15,900 bases of DNA from Bacteroidales bacterium (GTDB lineage Bacteria > Bacteroidota > Bacteroidia > Bacteroidales > UBA3824), in contig JAFYFR010000092.1 of the NCBI GenBank assembly GCA_017543645.1, positions 1 to 15,900 on the forward strand. Reading direction: 5' to 3'. How positions within the stretch are numbered: position 1 is the first letter of the stretch; each line of letters begins with the position of its first letter. The notes beneath the pieces were generated by a model. That model was not told the DNA's origin. It searched no databases and saw only the letters and a program-made list of their open reading frames with translations. Position numbers and translations under genes: made by a program. This document shows positions 7,301 to 15,414 of the stretch, one piece after another.

Positions 7301-10155
7301 CAGCCAATGGCACTATGAGTATCATCAACTTAAGTGGTGCTACATGGAATCTTCATGGCAACTTGGTTTACAATGGTGGTACTTTTATTGCTCCCACCGA
7401 GGGTACTATTAGTGTCATCAAAATGTGTGGCAACAATGAACAAAAAATTTATTCTAAAGATTTAAGTAAGATTGAAAAATTGCAAATCAATATTTTAGAG
7501 GTTAACAATTCATCTTCTGAAGGTGTGGATATTGCAATTCCTATTGATATTGTACAACACATTATGTTTGAAAAAGGCGTGCTTAATGTTGATGACGAAA
7601 ATGGCGGTGAGTTGCGTATTGTTGACTCTAATCCGGATGTTGACGAAACTGTTAAAAACTACGACATTAATAAGTTTGTCAACGGTCCTCTTACTAAAAA
7701 AATACTTGCCAACGACTCTTGGACATTCCCTGTGGGAAGCCATTTAAACTGCGACAAGTTAACCGATGTTAATCGTCTTGGACATTTTACGGTATACAAC
7801 TATATTCCTACCGACAATAGTGGTTTTGGTTATGTAACAGTGCGTTACTTGTACAAACCTCACGACGAGAGTGGCAATACCGAAAAGTATGGCGAAGGTA
7901 TTCTCGGTGTGGATAAATCTGAATATTGGACTGTAACTCCTACTACAGCATCTACATTCGGTCTTAAGCTTCGTTGGGACGAAGTTAGCAATATTGCTAA
8001 CACTGAAGCAGATATAAAGAATGTCTGCATTACCAATTACGATGGTGATTTGTGGAATAAGATAGAATCTGATGTTCATGCCAACTCTGCATATACTGGT
8101 CTTGTTACATCTATTCCTTCTGATATAGAACATCTTAAAGATCAAGCATATGTTTACACACTTGCCCATACTGGTGCATTAACATTCAATTGGGAAGGTA
8201 GTGTTAGCTCCAATTGGTTTGATAGCGACAACTGGAGCGGTCGTCAAGTGCCTTCGGAATCTGACTATGTAATTGTAGGCAGCCTTGGTCAACCTGATTG
8301 GAAATATCCTGTTATCAATACATCTGATAAAGCTAAGGCTAAATATCTGAAACTTACCGGCAATGCCAAACTTACTATTGATCCGCGTGCTCAACTTACA
8401 GTTATTACCGATGTGGTGGTAGACAACACAAGTTCACTTTTGCTTGCTGCTCCTAAAACATCTGTAGACGGCTCAGGCGATCAATCTATAAATCCTGCCG
8501 GTTCGTTGATTTACAAAGGTACATTTACCGGCAAACTCACCTTCCAGCGTTTTGTTCGTTGTTGGGAATATGAGCGTATGTGTGTGCCTGTTACAGGATA
8601 CAATGCTAACGTATCTAGCTTTAAATACGCTGCTTATCTCTATGGATACGACGAAACGTTTGATGTAGGCGGTGATAAATTTACCTATTCTTACGACGAT
8701 ACAGAATACTCAACAGGCGATAATCCCTTGATTTTGGCTAAGGGTTGGTACAAATACGGTAATGATTATCCCAAAACTAACGATGTTACCGTGCCTTACC
8801 GCTATTTGAGCAGCAGCAAGTTGCCTGCTCATATACTCTCGTTTACAGGTACACCTTTGCCTGATGGTAGCCAAAGCATTGTTACTACGGTTAATTTCAC
8901 CAGCAACGACCGTGTGACTTCTTCGGGTTCTGCTCAAGATATGCTCGACGGTTGGAACTTTGTGGCCAACCCGTTTGTGTCGGCTGTGGATGCCGAGGCG
9001 CTCAAATTCCACAATGTGGATGCCACCATCTATCTGCACAATAGCAAAACAAATACTCCTATAGCATATTCGATCAACGGTGGTTTGCAACTTGGCGTTG
9101 TTACCGAAGATGAATATCGTTATATTCCCGCAGGTCAAAGCTTCTTTGTACATGCTACCGCTCAGGCTGCTCAAAACAATGGTACTGTAGAGTTTCCCAA
9201 AGAGAGCCGCAGTCATGGCAATTCAAAAACCGTGTTGAAATCAGGCAACCAACCGAGCAACAAAGGCATTGAAAAAATAGTATTCAAGACCACCGGCGGC
9301 GATTATGATTATCAAAGCTTGGTATATTTTGCAGCTGATGCTACCGAGGCATTCGACTCTAAGTACGATGCTTATATGGTTTCTGCTTCTGCACCCAAAT
9401 TACTCTCGTTCTACACTTACGGAAGCGACGAGAAAGTGGCTCTCACTGCCAACGGTCTTCCTTTTGAGGTAAAAGACGGCGGCGAAGTTCGTATAGGATA
9501 TTCTACCGTTACAGCAGGCACATACCGACTCACAATTCCGGTGTTGACTGTTGACGATGTTGATGTATATTTAGAAGATGCTCAAGAAGGTACTTCTACC
9601 AAACTTTCTGAAGGATTCTCTACTAAGATTGATGTGGAGGCTGGAAGCAATAAAACAAGATTTAAACTTGTTTTCCGCCAGAAACCCGAAGAACCTGTAG
9701 TGGTAGATCCTATTGTGGTAATACCCAGCGATCCTATTGAGGTTCCTGAAGAGCCTGTAATTGTTGACCCTGTGGTTATCAATCCGACGGTTCCCGATGT
9801 TACCGAGCCTGAAGATTTGCAGCCTGAGGTTAAACCTCTTCCCGAACCCTTCGACGATGGCGAATTGACGCATCTTTATCCGTCAGACCAGAGCGAAACC
9901 GACGTTGAGCGCGACATTCGTGTGAATGTTTACCCTGTGCCTTCGTATGGTGTGGTAACAGTTTCGCTTGGCGAGCTTATTCAGGAGACAGGCTCTGTCA
10001 AGATAGTAGTGGCAAGCATCTCGGGTCGTGTGGTTGTCAACAAGACCGTAGCCGACGACCTTGTGGAAATTGACCTGACAGGTCGCCCGGGAGTATACAT
10101 CGTAAGGATGATGACACCCACCAAAACAATAGTGAAGCGGATAGTAATTGAATAG
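1357..10155 (+). CDS. Giant T9SS-secreted modular surface protein (about 2,930 aa)
   Basis: This open frame encodes an exported protein of 2,932 residues from the ATG at 1357. A signal peptide (core MKLLAVMMITGICSGVYA, likely cut before QQ at 1459) leads into a Trp-rich segment, WNSGDWNSVGADGTW, at 1477-1521. The body is dominated by short Asn/Gly/Thr beta-strand repeats of the type seen in beta-helical adhesins. Two related Trp segments follow: SGDWNKAATW near 6820 and WEGSVSSNWFDSDNW near 8191. A module pairing a WPIG/FPVG motif with a YWTV-like motif occurs near 3331/3478, 6322/6501 and 7726/7926. Near 8950-9150 lies GWNFVANPF...GQSFFV, familiar from large Bacteroidota secreted proteins. 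A Pro/Val/Glu linker (about 9682-9849) precedes a type A T9SS sorting domain (NVYPVPS at about 9925, through GVYIVRM, to the end). Export through the Sec system and then T9SS to the cell surface is expected. I see no enzyme domain; an adhesin or surface-layer role is inference. Four in-frame ATGs (1357, 1369, 1393, 1405) all keep the signal peptide. The upstream GTG at 1327 is less likely. The gene ends in three consecutive in-frame stops. Confidence 0.9.
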   Translation: MKTTMKTTKYTTMKTIMKLLAVMMITGICSGVYAQQVYYSWNSGDWNSVGADGTWSLNATEFQAASVPPTADDEVYISGSVTISTANAVAKKVHLNSSLTISGGVPQFEELVGNGNIYLTGDNYPQVSEGNDYFTGMVALTGSFAMNRYVENYKNLSFNILSGVVEFKNSNLQIGTLRITGGGATISKALEVMDDIAVAEGCTFSSSATLKLNGNLWSSGSSVSFGGDFIFASQDRNQTLTLKSAAHFSKIVINKGTTNYYADIMADATGLLTLVDNAIDLQSGTLMIGSNITIDALSRNRDFNIPASAELQVAGGTVKSTNNINVSGALSVTSGALQTSNNTIKLNGGSFNINGGQSSVKDVMDNNQASIFSQSAGTITMEKLELTSANSTFKTSGGSMTISRDLKLTCNHAVTGGTIIKDVNDGNFTISVPLYNLTINKGVNFNNSSFEIRGNLSIADGLNIGFNDRDISIAGNLTLGTGAQMSNMRSITFEGSRNSEINIPAAFTFPKKMIVDKSGNHSVIINGADVTVTEDLSVLAGNLNANGNAINALSNVTNDGNIVGTLNLNGDNKTISGSGIFDIINQNVATITLDSRITANRYDFTAGKCYLNSYVVTLKNGTNGGAEHYFVNDGDKASAGLCLNVQGGSFNATDRVAEWPIGTSSYYAPAFVVAKESATFFNEYITMGAVGKQHPCLKTDNGENLPCYWTVKTENKNTCKFILKFDYPYQVVQPLTSLALLDNSEWVESDIMRQDYEGDPEPCGVKMTSKKGWVYNVATGKYSNKKTTQPNVYDCGEGPAAYIVYTDRTLTLSGWSYQTPTSYWNKPKMNPTSATTFGIDNTSINFNNCTESATLKSGEYTAGVKKNSEGMRILIASAESLTSATVIAFNSNSWKIYGTNTSATPQSGDICIIDGYTFVNASDAINNVGKIIFQYREGQSELGRLRISVTGCKAGSISGKGEIQFMNDNSFYLDADCSEFDANDESFYHFSPNSSNNYRFHLDHDGVFPNVTIEHNSDDENAIFIYDRDLYVRNILNLMGTSSLKLDGHNVYCGTLAMGGYGGANVYFTAGKSDELVVGDIDFDFKHNVSADNARYNNKLISITGTADAGASHNKLIITGNIVNKLQEPLKNERLNNKPNIYVGLDLYNTKDYVELWFAGDNNQSVPVSTTNFKFNVKQMVIDKEPGSSIKLSDVKVNFDDALAGGETDKKTLVLKSGEVIFDVDGQIVPLSKEGQNNKHYDFVIPEDATLTANKGVTLNVTKCSTGITLAGTLNLNDDAKLKNEGHFYYRLTNKTILNIAKAEFESKGDFCPDPSTASGRIKWNITSQNALVKIGGAECGYATSNSQIDIAEESEITIPEGAVINFIGNSQNTTIFNVGIATDADCKFGPDGDPIATKFVFQNGKFEITSTPSLPNLLMQNTEVTLQTLPLKVLGDLTLKNTATLDANGKDIDFKGQYFTIEAENSFTPNGNKVTFSGTDQSVSGSTIKFYDVTISNTSGQVEFIYPHIITNELKITEGANLHDTGAGFPITVETKYTNVHGTYSGEGGIALNSGDQDHTINVLCSGNTSKLIVNNEEGVVVNDSGEDLTIDKSLVIQNGVLDMMTTTLVLGKEVTTVEGENFGINKMIVFESSNTRSGVKKIFSGDGTESEVLMPIGVTGKYTPATIHLSAITPDASIMISPVDGYHPAIVEDQEYGDEDFNLPDQANSLKFYWDVVANGVQNFNGWLVFNNHKEDYSAPNKGQYGYDHYVAARLLHDYVEWDKDHILTDSYDKGEIIFKDNFTMENDATITGQYTAGLVDDNGIGSIPGKLKVYVTKQSGDWNKAATWAVAKLNGKKIYLEEGDAVEDNNTTLTVPAEGPERGSIVFVYHNVDVKHNGINVFRTTIGRNSDEEQGKVYLNKTKSHRFGVVAGKGRLITESGSLPRGFYNLFVEAGGGTIEYAGLENYDVSMNVFNNVEFSGSGNRTLGPADLMVNGNFTANGTMSIINLSGATWNLHGNLVYNGGTFIAPTEGTISVIKMCGNNEQKIYSKDLSKIEKLQINILEVNNSSSEGVDIAIPIDIVQHIMFEKGVLNVDDENGGELRIVDSNPDVDETVKNYDINKFVNGPLTKKILANDSWTFPVGSHLNCDKLTDVNRLGHFTVYNYIPTDNSGFGYVTVRYLYKPHDESGNTEKYGEGILGVDKSEYWTVTPTTASTFGLKLRWDEVSNIANTEADIKNVCITNYDGDLWNKIESDVHANSAYTGLVTSIPSDIEHLKDQAYVYTLAHTGALTFNWEGSVSSNWFDSDNWSGRQVPSESDYVIVGSLGQPDWKYPVINTSDKAKAKYLKLTGNAKLTIDPRAQLTVITDVVVDNTSSLLLAAPKTSVDGSGDQSINPAGSLIYKGTFTGKLTFQRFVRCWEYERMCVPVTGYNANVSSFKYAAYLYGYDETFDVGGDKFTYSYDDTEYSTGDNPLILAKGWYKYGNDYPKTNDVTVPYRYLSSSKLPAHILSFTGTPLPDGSQSIVTTVNFTSNDRVTSSGSAQDMLDGWNFVANPFVSAVDAEALKFHNVDATIYLHNSKTNTPIAYSINGGLQLGVVTEDEYRYIPAGQSFFVHATAQAAQNNGTVEFPKESRSHGNSKTVLKSGNQPSNKGIEKIVFKTTGGDYDYQSLVYFAADATEAFDSKYDAYMVSASAPKLLSFYTYGSDEKVALTANGLPFEVKDGGEVRIGYSTVTAGTYRLTIPVLTVDDVDVYLEDAQEGTSTKLSEGFSTKIDVEAGSNKTRFKLVFRQKPEEPVVVDPIVVIPSDPIEVPEEPVIVDPVVINPTVPDVTEPEDLQPEVKPLPEPFDDGELTHLYPSDQSETDVERDIRVNVYPVPSYGVVTVSLGELIQETGSVKIVVASISGRVVVNKTVADDLVEIDLTGRPGVYIVRMMTPTKTIVKRIVIE

Positions 10156-10179
10156 TGATAAATTAGATTTAATAATGAA

Positions 10180-10217
10180 GAAGCGCAGGCTGTTATGGTC
10201 TGCGCTTTTGTTTTATT
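10180..10217. terminator. Hairpin terminator between convergent genes
   Basis: AAGCGCAG (10181-10188) pairs with CTGCGCTT (10200-10207), and the stem extends inward with a further C-G and G-U pair. The T-rich run TTGTTTTATT follows on the plus strand, as expected for an intrinsic terminator of the giant gene. The minus-strand side has a weaker T-rich tail (TTCTTCATTATT), so it may also stop transcription of the phosphatase gene, which ends at 10232. Confidence 0.7.
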
Positions 10218-10231
10218 GGTATGAATTATCT

Positions 10232-12598
10232 TTATGCCCTGAATCCAAATATTGTGATATCGTCGGTCTGCTTGCGAGTTCCCCGCCAGATGATAAGTTC
10301 CTCTTCCAGACGCTGGTTCTGCTGCTGGCAGGGCAGTGTGGCTATCTGAGCAAGCAGCGCGTTGAAGTCGCGGCGCGAGTATTTGCGGTTTTCGCTGATA
10401 CCAAACTGGTCGGGGTATCCGTCTGAGGCGATGTACACCATATCGTCCTTTTGCAGCTCTATCTCCTCGTTGGTAAATTTGAGCTGCATCGGGTGTATGC
10501 CGATAGGGCATTTTGTGGGGGCGTAGAGCGTGAGTTCGCCGTCGCGCACCACCACAAGCGGAATGTTAGCACCAGAGTAATGCATCTTTGTGCCGTTGAT
10601 AAACACCAGGGCTATGTCGAGTCCGTCGCGCAGTATCACGGAGTTTTGCAGGGCTGCGATAATCTTTTGTCTTAGCAGTTCCAGCACCGTGGCGGGCGAG
10701 AATCCCTCCTCACCGAAGTGTGTGTTGAGAATGTTTTGCAATATGCTTGCCGAAAGGACGCTCATAAGGGCACCCGGCACGCCGTGCCCCGTGCAATCCG
10801 CCACCACGCACACCTTGGTTTCGTTTATGTTGGTAACAAAGTAGAAGTCGCCACCCACAATCTCGCAAGGCTGGTACATCACAAAGCTGTCGGGGAACAC
10901 CTTGGTGGTTTTTTCCGACGAAGGATAGAAAAGCGCGTCTTGAATGCGTTTGGCGTAGGTGAGGCTCTCCTCCATGCGGCGGTGCACGTTCTCAAGCTGG
11001 TTTTTCTTCTCCTCGGTTTGCTCAAGCGACGCCATAAGGTTTTCGGTGAGGGTCTTGAGCTGCTGCTCGTACTGCTTGCGTTCGGTGATGTTGCGCACGA
11101 TGCCCTCGTATCCGGCGGGAGATCCGTCGTTGTCGTAGAAAGTGTTGATGTTCGCCTCGCAGTGTATGGTCTTGCCCTTTCGGTTCTTCATCTTGAAAGA
11201 GAGCTCCTTTACCTGTCCCGTGCGTGCTATAGCCTCCCAGTCGACGGCTGTGGACGCCACCTCGGTGATGTTGTGTCCGATAATCTCGTCGAGAGAGTCG
11301 TAGCCCAGGGCGTCGCAGCACGAGCGGCTTGCCTGTGTGATAACGCCGTTGAGGTCGGTGCGCAGGTATAGGTCGGTGAGGTTGTCGATAGTGCTCTGCA
11401 GCATACGGTTCTGCTCTATGATGTTCTTTTCGCGTTCGCGACCTTTTGAAATATCCATCATGGCGCAGTATACGCCGCGCTTGCCGCTGTATTCTAGAGG
11501 AATTTTCGACACCGAGTAGCATTTCTGCACGTCGTCCTGAAACTTGAGGAAATGCATCTTGAGCATCTTGCTCTTGTTGTTGGCAAATACTATTCGGTCT
11601 TCGTCGAATATCGGAGTCAGCTCGTCGGGCAGCCCCATCTGGCGCTCGTCCTTGCCTATGAAGTCCTCGGGCTTGAGGCCGAACGACGACGCGAAAAGGT
11701 TGTTAACAAAGTCGAATTTCAGGTTGCTGTCCTTAACGTACACCCTGGCCGGCATTGCCTCGAGGAACACCTTCAGCTTGCTTACTTTGTCTATCTCGTC
11801 TTTAAGTTCTTTCTCGTTTACGGCGCGGTTGATAAATATGCATCCTAAAAGCAGTATGCACGCTATGGCTATGTACCAGAACCAGAAACGGCTTCCGATG
11901 ATGGCGCTGCTACCGCTGAACGAGAACTGCAGCACGCCGTAGTCCACATTGTTGATGTCGGTGAGAAAATGGTTTACAAGCACCGGGTTGAGCCCTTGCA
12001 GCAGGTTGTCCCTGTGCCTTACGTATTCCACCGACCAGAGGTCAGGCGGAAGGGTCTGCGCCGCGATGTCCTGTATGTAGCCGATTGCCAAGAGGTAGCC
12101 GCCCGAGTCGATACGTTTCTTCTCGGCGTTTTTTACCGGCACACCGTACACAACAAACAGCGAATCGTTGAAGTATTTGAAATACTTAAAATGGTTGTAG
12201 TACTCTATCTTGCTCGAAATGATGCCCTTGTCGGACTTGAGCATATAGGGGTTGATTTTTCCCGCGCGGGCTACTATGTCTTCCTGCTGGCTCATCAGCA
12301 CAATGGCGTGGATGTGGTTGTCGTGTACCACGTCTTCCATTTCAAGAGCTTCCCACAGCTCGTCGGAATTTTCGCTGTCTACCACCTCGGCAAGCTCGTC
12401 GTAGCTGCCGTAGTCTTCCAGAAGGTCGAAGTATTTCTGGTCGGTGATCTTGAAAAACGACTGCACCCATGCGCCCGCAGTGAAATATGTGGAGCGGGAA
12501 ATGGCGCTCCTGAACATGATGAAAATCACCGTGGCGGCCGCAAACAGCACCAGAAACACGATGATCGATCTTTGTTTCAAATTAATCTTCTTGCACAT
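10232..12598 (-). CDS. Membrane sensor phosphatase: two PAS domains and SpoIIE/PP2C domain
   Basis: This 788-residue protein is a signal-sensing serine/threonine phosphatase. Transmembrane helices at about 11-29 and 240-257 flank an extracytoplasmic sensor of about 200 residues; CHASE4- or Cache-like folds are possible, but I cannot decide. Two PAS domains follow in the cytoplasm, at about 276-384 (YVKDSNLKFDFVNN, FIGKD) and 397-508 (ALGYDSLDEIIGHN, with the PAC end GYEGIVRNITERK). A coiled coil spans about 508-550, then the SpoIIE-type PP2C domain to the C-terminus. The metal-binding acids are all present: D584 in GGDF, D601 in ADCTGHGVPGA, D726 in ASDG and D779/D780 in TDDIT, so it should be active. 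The family usually dephosphorylates a STAS-domain anti-anti-sigma factor or another signalling partner, but no such gene is adjacent. It is transcribed divergently from alaS and ends 76 bases from the convergent giant gene. The start ATG is directly followed by a Lys-rich n-region and the first membrane helix, which supports it. Confidence 0.92.
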   Translation of the reverse strand: MCKKINLKQRSIIVFLVLFAAATVIFIMFRSAISRSTYFTAGAWVQSFFKITDQKYFDLLEDYGSYDELAEVVDSENSDELWEALEMEDVVHDNHIHAIVLMSQQEDIVARAGKINPYMLKSDKGIISSKIEYYNHFKYFKYFNDSLFVVYGVPVKNAEKKRIDSGGYLLAIGYIQDIAAQTLPPDLWSVEYVRHRDNLLQGLNPVLVNHFLTDINNVDYGVLQFSFSGSSAIIGSRFWFWYIAIACILLLGCIFINRAVNEKELKDEIDKVSKLKVFLEAMPARVYVKDSNLKFDFVNNLFASSFGLKPEDFIGKDERQMGLPDELTPIFDEDRIVFANNKSKMLKMHFLKFQDDVQKCYSVSKIPLEYSGKRGVYCAMMDISKGREREKNIIEQNRMLQSTIDNLTDLYLRTDLNGVITQASRSCCDALGYDSLDEIIGHNITEVASTAVDWEAIARTGQVKELSFKMKNRKGKTIHCEANINTFYDNDGSPAGYEGIVRNITERKQYEQQLKTLTENLMASLEQTEEKKNQLENVHRRMEESLTYAKRIQDALFYPSSEKTTKVFPDSFVMYQPCEIVGGDFYFVTNINETKVCVVADCTGHGVPGALMSVLSASILQNILNTHFGEEGFSPATVLELLRQKIIAALQNSVILRDGLDIALVFINGTKMHYSGANIPLVVVRDGELTLYAPTKCPIGIHPMQLKFTNEEIELQKDDMVYIASDGYPDQFGISENRKYSRRDFNALLAQIATLPCQQQNQRLEEELIIWRGTRKQTDDITIFGFRA

Positions 12599-12654
12599 AG
12601 CTATTTTTTATAAGTTGTACTTGTATCATTATTCAAAAAGTGAACCTTTGATGA

Positions 12655-12673
12655 CAAATATATCTCAAATATA
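12655..12673 (-). promoter_or_regulatory. Candidate -7 elements for the sensor phosphatase gene
   Basis: Read on the minus strand, TATATTTG occurs twice, at 12662-12655 and 12673-12666. Both match the Bacteroidota -7 consensus TAnnTTTG and would give leaders of roughly 50-60 bases. Neither has a TTTG element at the usual 19-21 base spacing, so the assignment is weak and I cannot choose between them. Confidence 0.3.
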
Positions 12674-12717
12674 CGATAATTTTTTGATAAATATACGCAT
12701 AATAACAAAAAACGCAA

Positions 12718-12725
12718 TAACTTTG
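12718..12725 (+). promoter_or_regulatory. Candidate -7 promoter element of alaS
   Basis: TAACTTTG matches the Bacteroidota -7 consensus TAnnTTTG exactly and lies 38 bases before the alaS ATG, giving a leader of about 33 bases. No TTTG stands at the usual spacing upstream; the nearest, at 12683-12686, is about 31 bases away. The -33 half is therefore weak or absent. Confidence 0.45.
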
Positions 12726-12763
12726 CGCCATAATAATTTTTTTTTAAAACAAAGCATTAACAC

Positions 12764-15391
12764 ATGATGACCTCAAAGGAGATACGCAAAGCTTTTTTGG
12801 ATTTTTTTGCGTCGAAGCAGCATAAGATTGTGCCCTCGGCACCTATGGTTGTGAAAAACGACCCTACCCTGATGTTTACCAACGCAGGTATGAACCAGTT
12901 TAAAGACATTTTCCTCGGCAACGAACCCGCGGCAAGCAAGCGTGTGGCCGACAGTCAGAAGTGCCTCCGCGTGTCGGGCAAGCACAACGACCTCGAAGAA
13001 GTAGGTCACGACACCTACCACCACACTATGTTCGAGATGCTGGGCAACTGGAGTTTCGGCGATTATTTCAAAAAAGAGATTATCGACTGGGCGTGGGAAT
13101 TTCTTGTAGATGTGCTTCATCTCGACACCAGCCGCCTCTACGCCACTGTTTTTGAGGGCGCAAAGGATGAGAACCTCGAACCCGACGACGAGGCCCGCGG
13201 ATATTGGCTCAAACACCTTCCCGCCGACCGCGTGATTATGGGCAACAAGCACGACAACTTCTGGGAAATGGGCGCTACTGGTCCTTGCGGCCCTTGCAGC
13301 GAGATACATATCGACCTCCGCAGCGACGAGGAGCGTGCTAAGCTTCCCGGCGTGAAACTCGTTAACCAGAGCCATCCCCAGGTGATTGAGATTTGGAACC
13401 TTGTGTTCATGCAGTTCAACCGTTGCGCCGACGGTCACCTTGAGCCGCTGCCCGCCAAGCATGTGGACACCGGTATGGGATTCGAGCGTCTCTGCATGGC
13501 TCTCCAGGGCAAACAGAGCAACTACGACACTGATATTTTCCAACCCGTAATACAAGAAATCAGCCGTCTCACCGGCATCAAGTACGGTGCTAAGCAGGAG
13601 ACCGACGTGGCAATGCGCGTTATCGCCGACCATATCCGTGCCATCTCGTTCGCCATCGCCGACGGACAGCTGCCCGCAAACGCTAAGGCTGGCTACGTTA
13701 TCCGCCGAATCCTCCGCCGTGCTGTAAGATACGCTTACACATTCCTCGGACAGGCCGAACCTTTTATGTACAAGCTCCTTCCGGTGCTCCGTTCGGTTAT
13801 GGGCGAAGCTTATCCCGAACTCAACGCTCAGAAAGACATCATCGAGAAGGTGATGGTAGAGGAGGAGACATCGTTTCTCCGCACCTTGGAGACTGGTATC
13901 CGCCTCTTAGACAAGGTGGTGGAGCAAGCCCAGAAAGCCGGAAAGAAGGAAATCGACGGCAAGACAGTGTTTGTGCTTTACGACACTTACGGATTCCCCC
14001 TCGACCTTACAGAGCTTATTCTTAAGGAAAAAGGTCTCACACACAATCAAGCCGAGTTTGAGCAGGAGCTCAACGCGCAGAAAGAGCGCAGCCGCAACGA
14101 TGCCAAAATCGAAAGCAGCGACTGGCAGGAGGTCAACAGCTTCTCTACCGAGGAGTTCACCGGCTACGACGAGACCACTACCGACGTTAAAATCTGGCGT
14201 TACCGCAAGGTGGAGACCAAAGGCAAGAACTTCTATCAGATAGTATTCAACAAGACTCCCTTCTACGGCGAAATGGGCGGTCAGGTAGGCGACTGCGGCT
14301 ATATCGAGGCCGACGGCAAGAAGACCTACATCACCGACACTCAGAAGGAGAACGGACTTTCGGTACATATTGTTAAAGAACTTCCCGAAAACCTCAACGC
14401 CACTTTCCACGCTGTTGTAGATCGTGAGAAACGCGAGGCGACAGAGCGCAACCACAGCGCAACGCACCTTTTGGACGAGGCTCTCCGTTCTATCCTCGGC
14501 ACTCACGTGGAGCAGAAAGGTTCGCTCGTTTGCTGCGGCTACCTACGTTTCGACTTCAGCCACTTCAGCAAGATGACCGACGAGGAAATAGCCCGCACCG
14601 AGCAGTTTGTCAACGAGAAAATCCGCGAAGGCATCGCCCTCGAAGAACACCGCGATATGCCTATCAAAGATGCACAGGCTCTCGGAGCTATCGCGCTTTT
14701 CGGCGAGAAATACGGCGACAAGGTGCGTGTGGTTAAGTTTGGCGACAGCATCGAGCTCTGCGGCGGTACTCACATCAGCAACACCGGACGCATTGGATAT
14801 TTCAAAATAATCACCGAAACAGCAGTGGCAGCAGGTATCCGCCGTATCGAGGCTCTTACCGGCAAGGCTGCTGAAGAATACGCTGCTAAGCAGTGCACCA
14901 TTTCATCGGCTCTCAAACTTATGTTCAAAGCCAAATCAGAGGACGACATCATCAAGTCAGTGGAGGCTCTCATCGCCGACAACGCTGCCCTCAAGAAACA
15001 GATCGACGTGCTCGAGCACGAGAAGCTTGCAGGCGTCAAGGATGCCCTCATTGCCAAGGCTCAGAACATCAACGGCATAAACGTTATCGCAGAGCGTGTA
15101 TCAGTGGGCAACAAAGACTTGTTGAAAGACCTTTCGTTCCAGATTCGTCAGCAGATGGACAACGCCTACATAGTTCTCGGCGCATTGTTCGACGGCAAAC
15201 CGTTGCTCTCTGTAATTATGAGCGACAACCTTGTAAAAGAGCGCAGTCTCAACGCCGGAGCCATTGTAAAAGAGGCAGGCAAAGAGATTCTCGGCGGAGG
15301 CGGCGGACAGCCCTTCTACGCCACAGCAGGCGGCAAGAATCCCGACGGCTTAGACAAAGCCATCGCCGCTGCCAAGGCATTCATCAAGTAG
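12764..15391 (+). CDS. alaS: Alanyl-tRNA synthetase
   Basis: This cytoplasmic class II synthetase charges tRNA-Ala with alanine using ATP. Its 875 residues match the family's usual length, so it looks complete. The catalytic core shows the conserved start ([25 protein letters not shown]), the [15 protein letters not shown] segment at about 67-81, motif 2 around [17 protein letters not shown] (87-103) and motif 3 around DTGMGFERL (235-243). The editing domain, which removes wrongly attached serine or glycine, carries the zinc ligands H564 and H568 (HSATH) and C666 and H670 (CGGTH). A coiled segment near 725-760 leads into the C-terminal DHHA1/C-Ala domain with the Gly-rich [14 protein letters not shown] (844-857). 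Two adjacent ATGs (12764 and 12767) could each start it; the difference is one residue. The gene uses many C-ending codons, as expected for a highly expressed housekeeping gene. It stands alone, divergent from the phosphatase gene and followed by its own terminator. Confidence 0.98.
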   Translation: MMTSKEIRKAFLDFFASKQHKIVPSAPMVVKNDPTLMFTNAGMNQFKDIFLGNEPAASKRVADSQKCLRVSGKHNDLEEVGHDTYHHTMFEMLGNWSFGDYFKKEIIDWAWEFLVDVLHLDTSRLYATVFEGAKDENLEPDDEARGYWLKHLPADRVIMGNKHDNFWEMGATGPCGPCSEIHIDLRSDEERAKLPGVKLVNQSHPQVIEIWNLVFMQFNRCADGHLEPLPAKHVDTGMGFERLCMALQGKQSNYDTDIFQPVIQEISRLTGIKYGAKQETDVAMRVIADHIRAISFAIADGQLPANAKAGYVIRRILRRAVRYAYTFLGQAEPFMYKLLPVLRSVMGEAYPELNAQKDIIEKVMVEEETSFLRTLETGIRLLDKVVEQAQKAGKKEIDGKTVFVLYDTYGFPLDLTELILKEKGLTHNQAEFEQELNAQKERSRNDAKIESSDWQEVNSFSTEEFTGYDETTTDVKIWRYRKVETKGKNFYQIVFNKTPFYGEMGGQVGDCGYIEADGKKTYITDTQKENGLSVHIVKELPENLNATFHAVVDREKREATERNHSATHLLDEALRSILGTHVEQKGSLVCCGYLRFDFSHFSKMTDEEIARTEQFVNEKIREGIALEEHRDMPIKDAQALGAIALFGEKYGDKVRVVKFGDSIELCGGTHISNTGRIGYFKIITETAVAAGIRRIEALTGKAAEEYAAKQCTISSALKLMFKAKSEDDIIKSVEALIADNAALKKQIDVLEHEKLAGVKDALIAKAQNINGINVIAERVSVGNKDLLKDLSFQIRQQMDNAYIVLGALFDGKPLLSVIMSDNLVKERSLNAGAIVKEAGKEILGGGGGQPFYATAGGKNPDGLDKAIAAAKAFIK

Positions 15392-15414
15392 TTTAATGAT
15401 TAAAGTATAGTAAT

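Noticed and set aside
10718..12613. Plus-strand frames of over 200 codons opposite the phosphatase gene (10718-11371 and 11969-12613)
   Set aside because: They are shadows of the GC-ending codons of the real gene; their His/Val/Arg-rich sequences match nothing.
12773..14506. Long minus-strand frames opposite alaS (12773-13633 and 13907-14506)
   Set aside because: alaS is certain on the plus strand, and these antisense frames arise from its codon bias.
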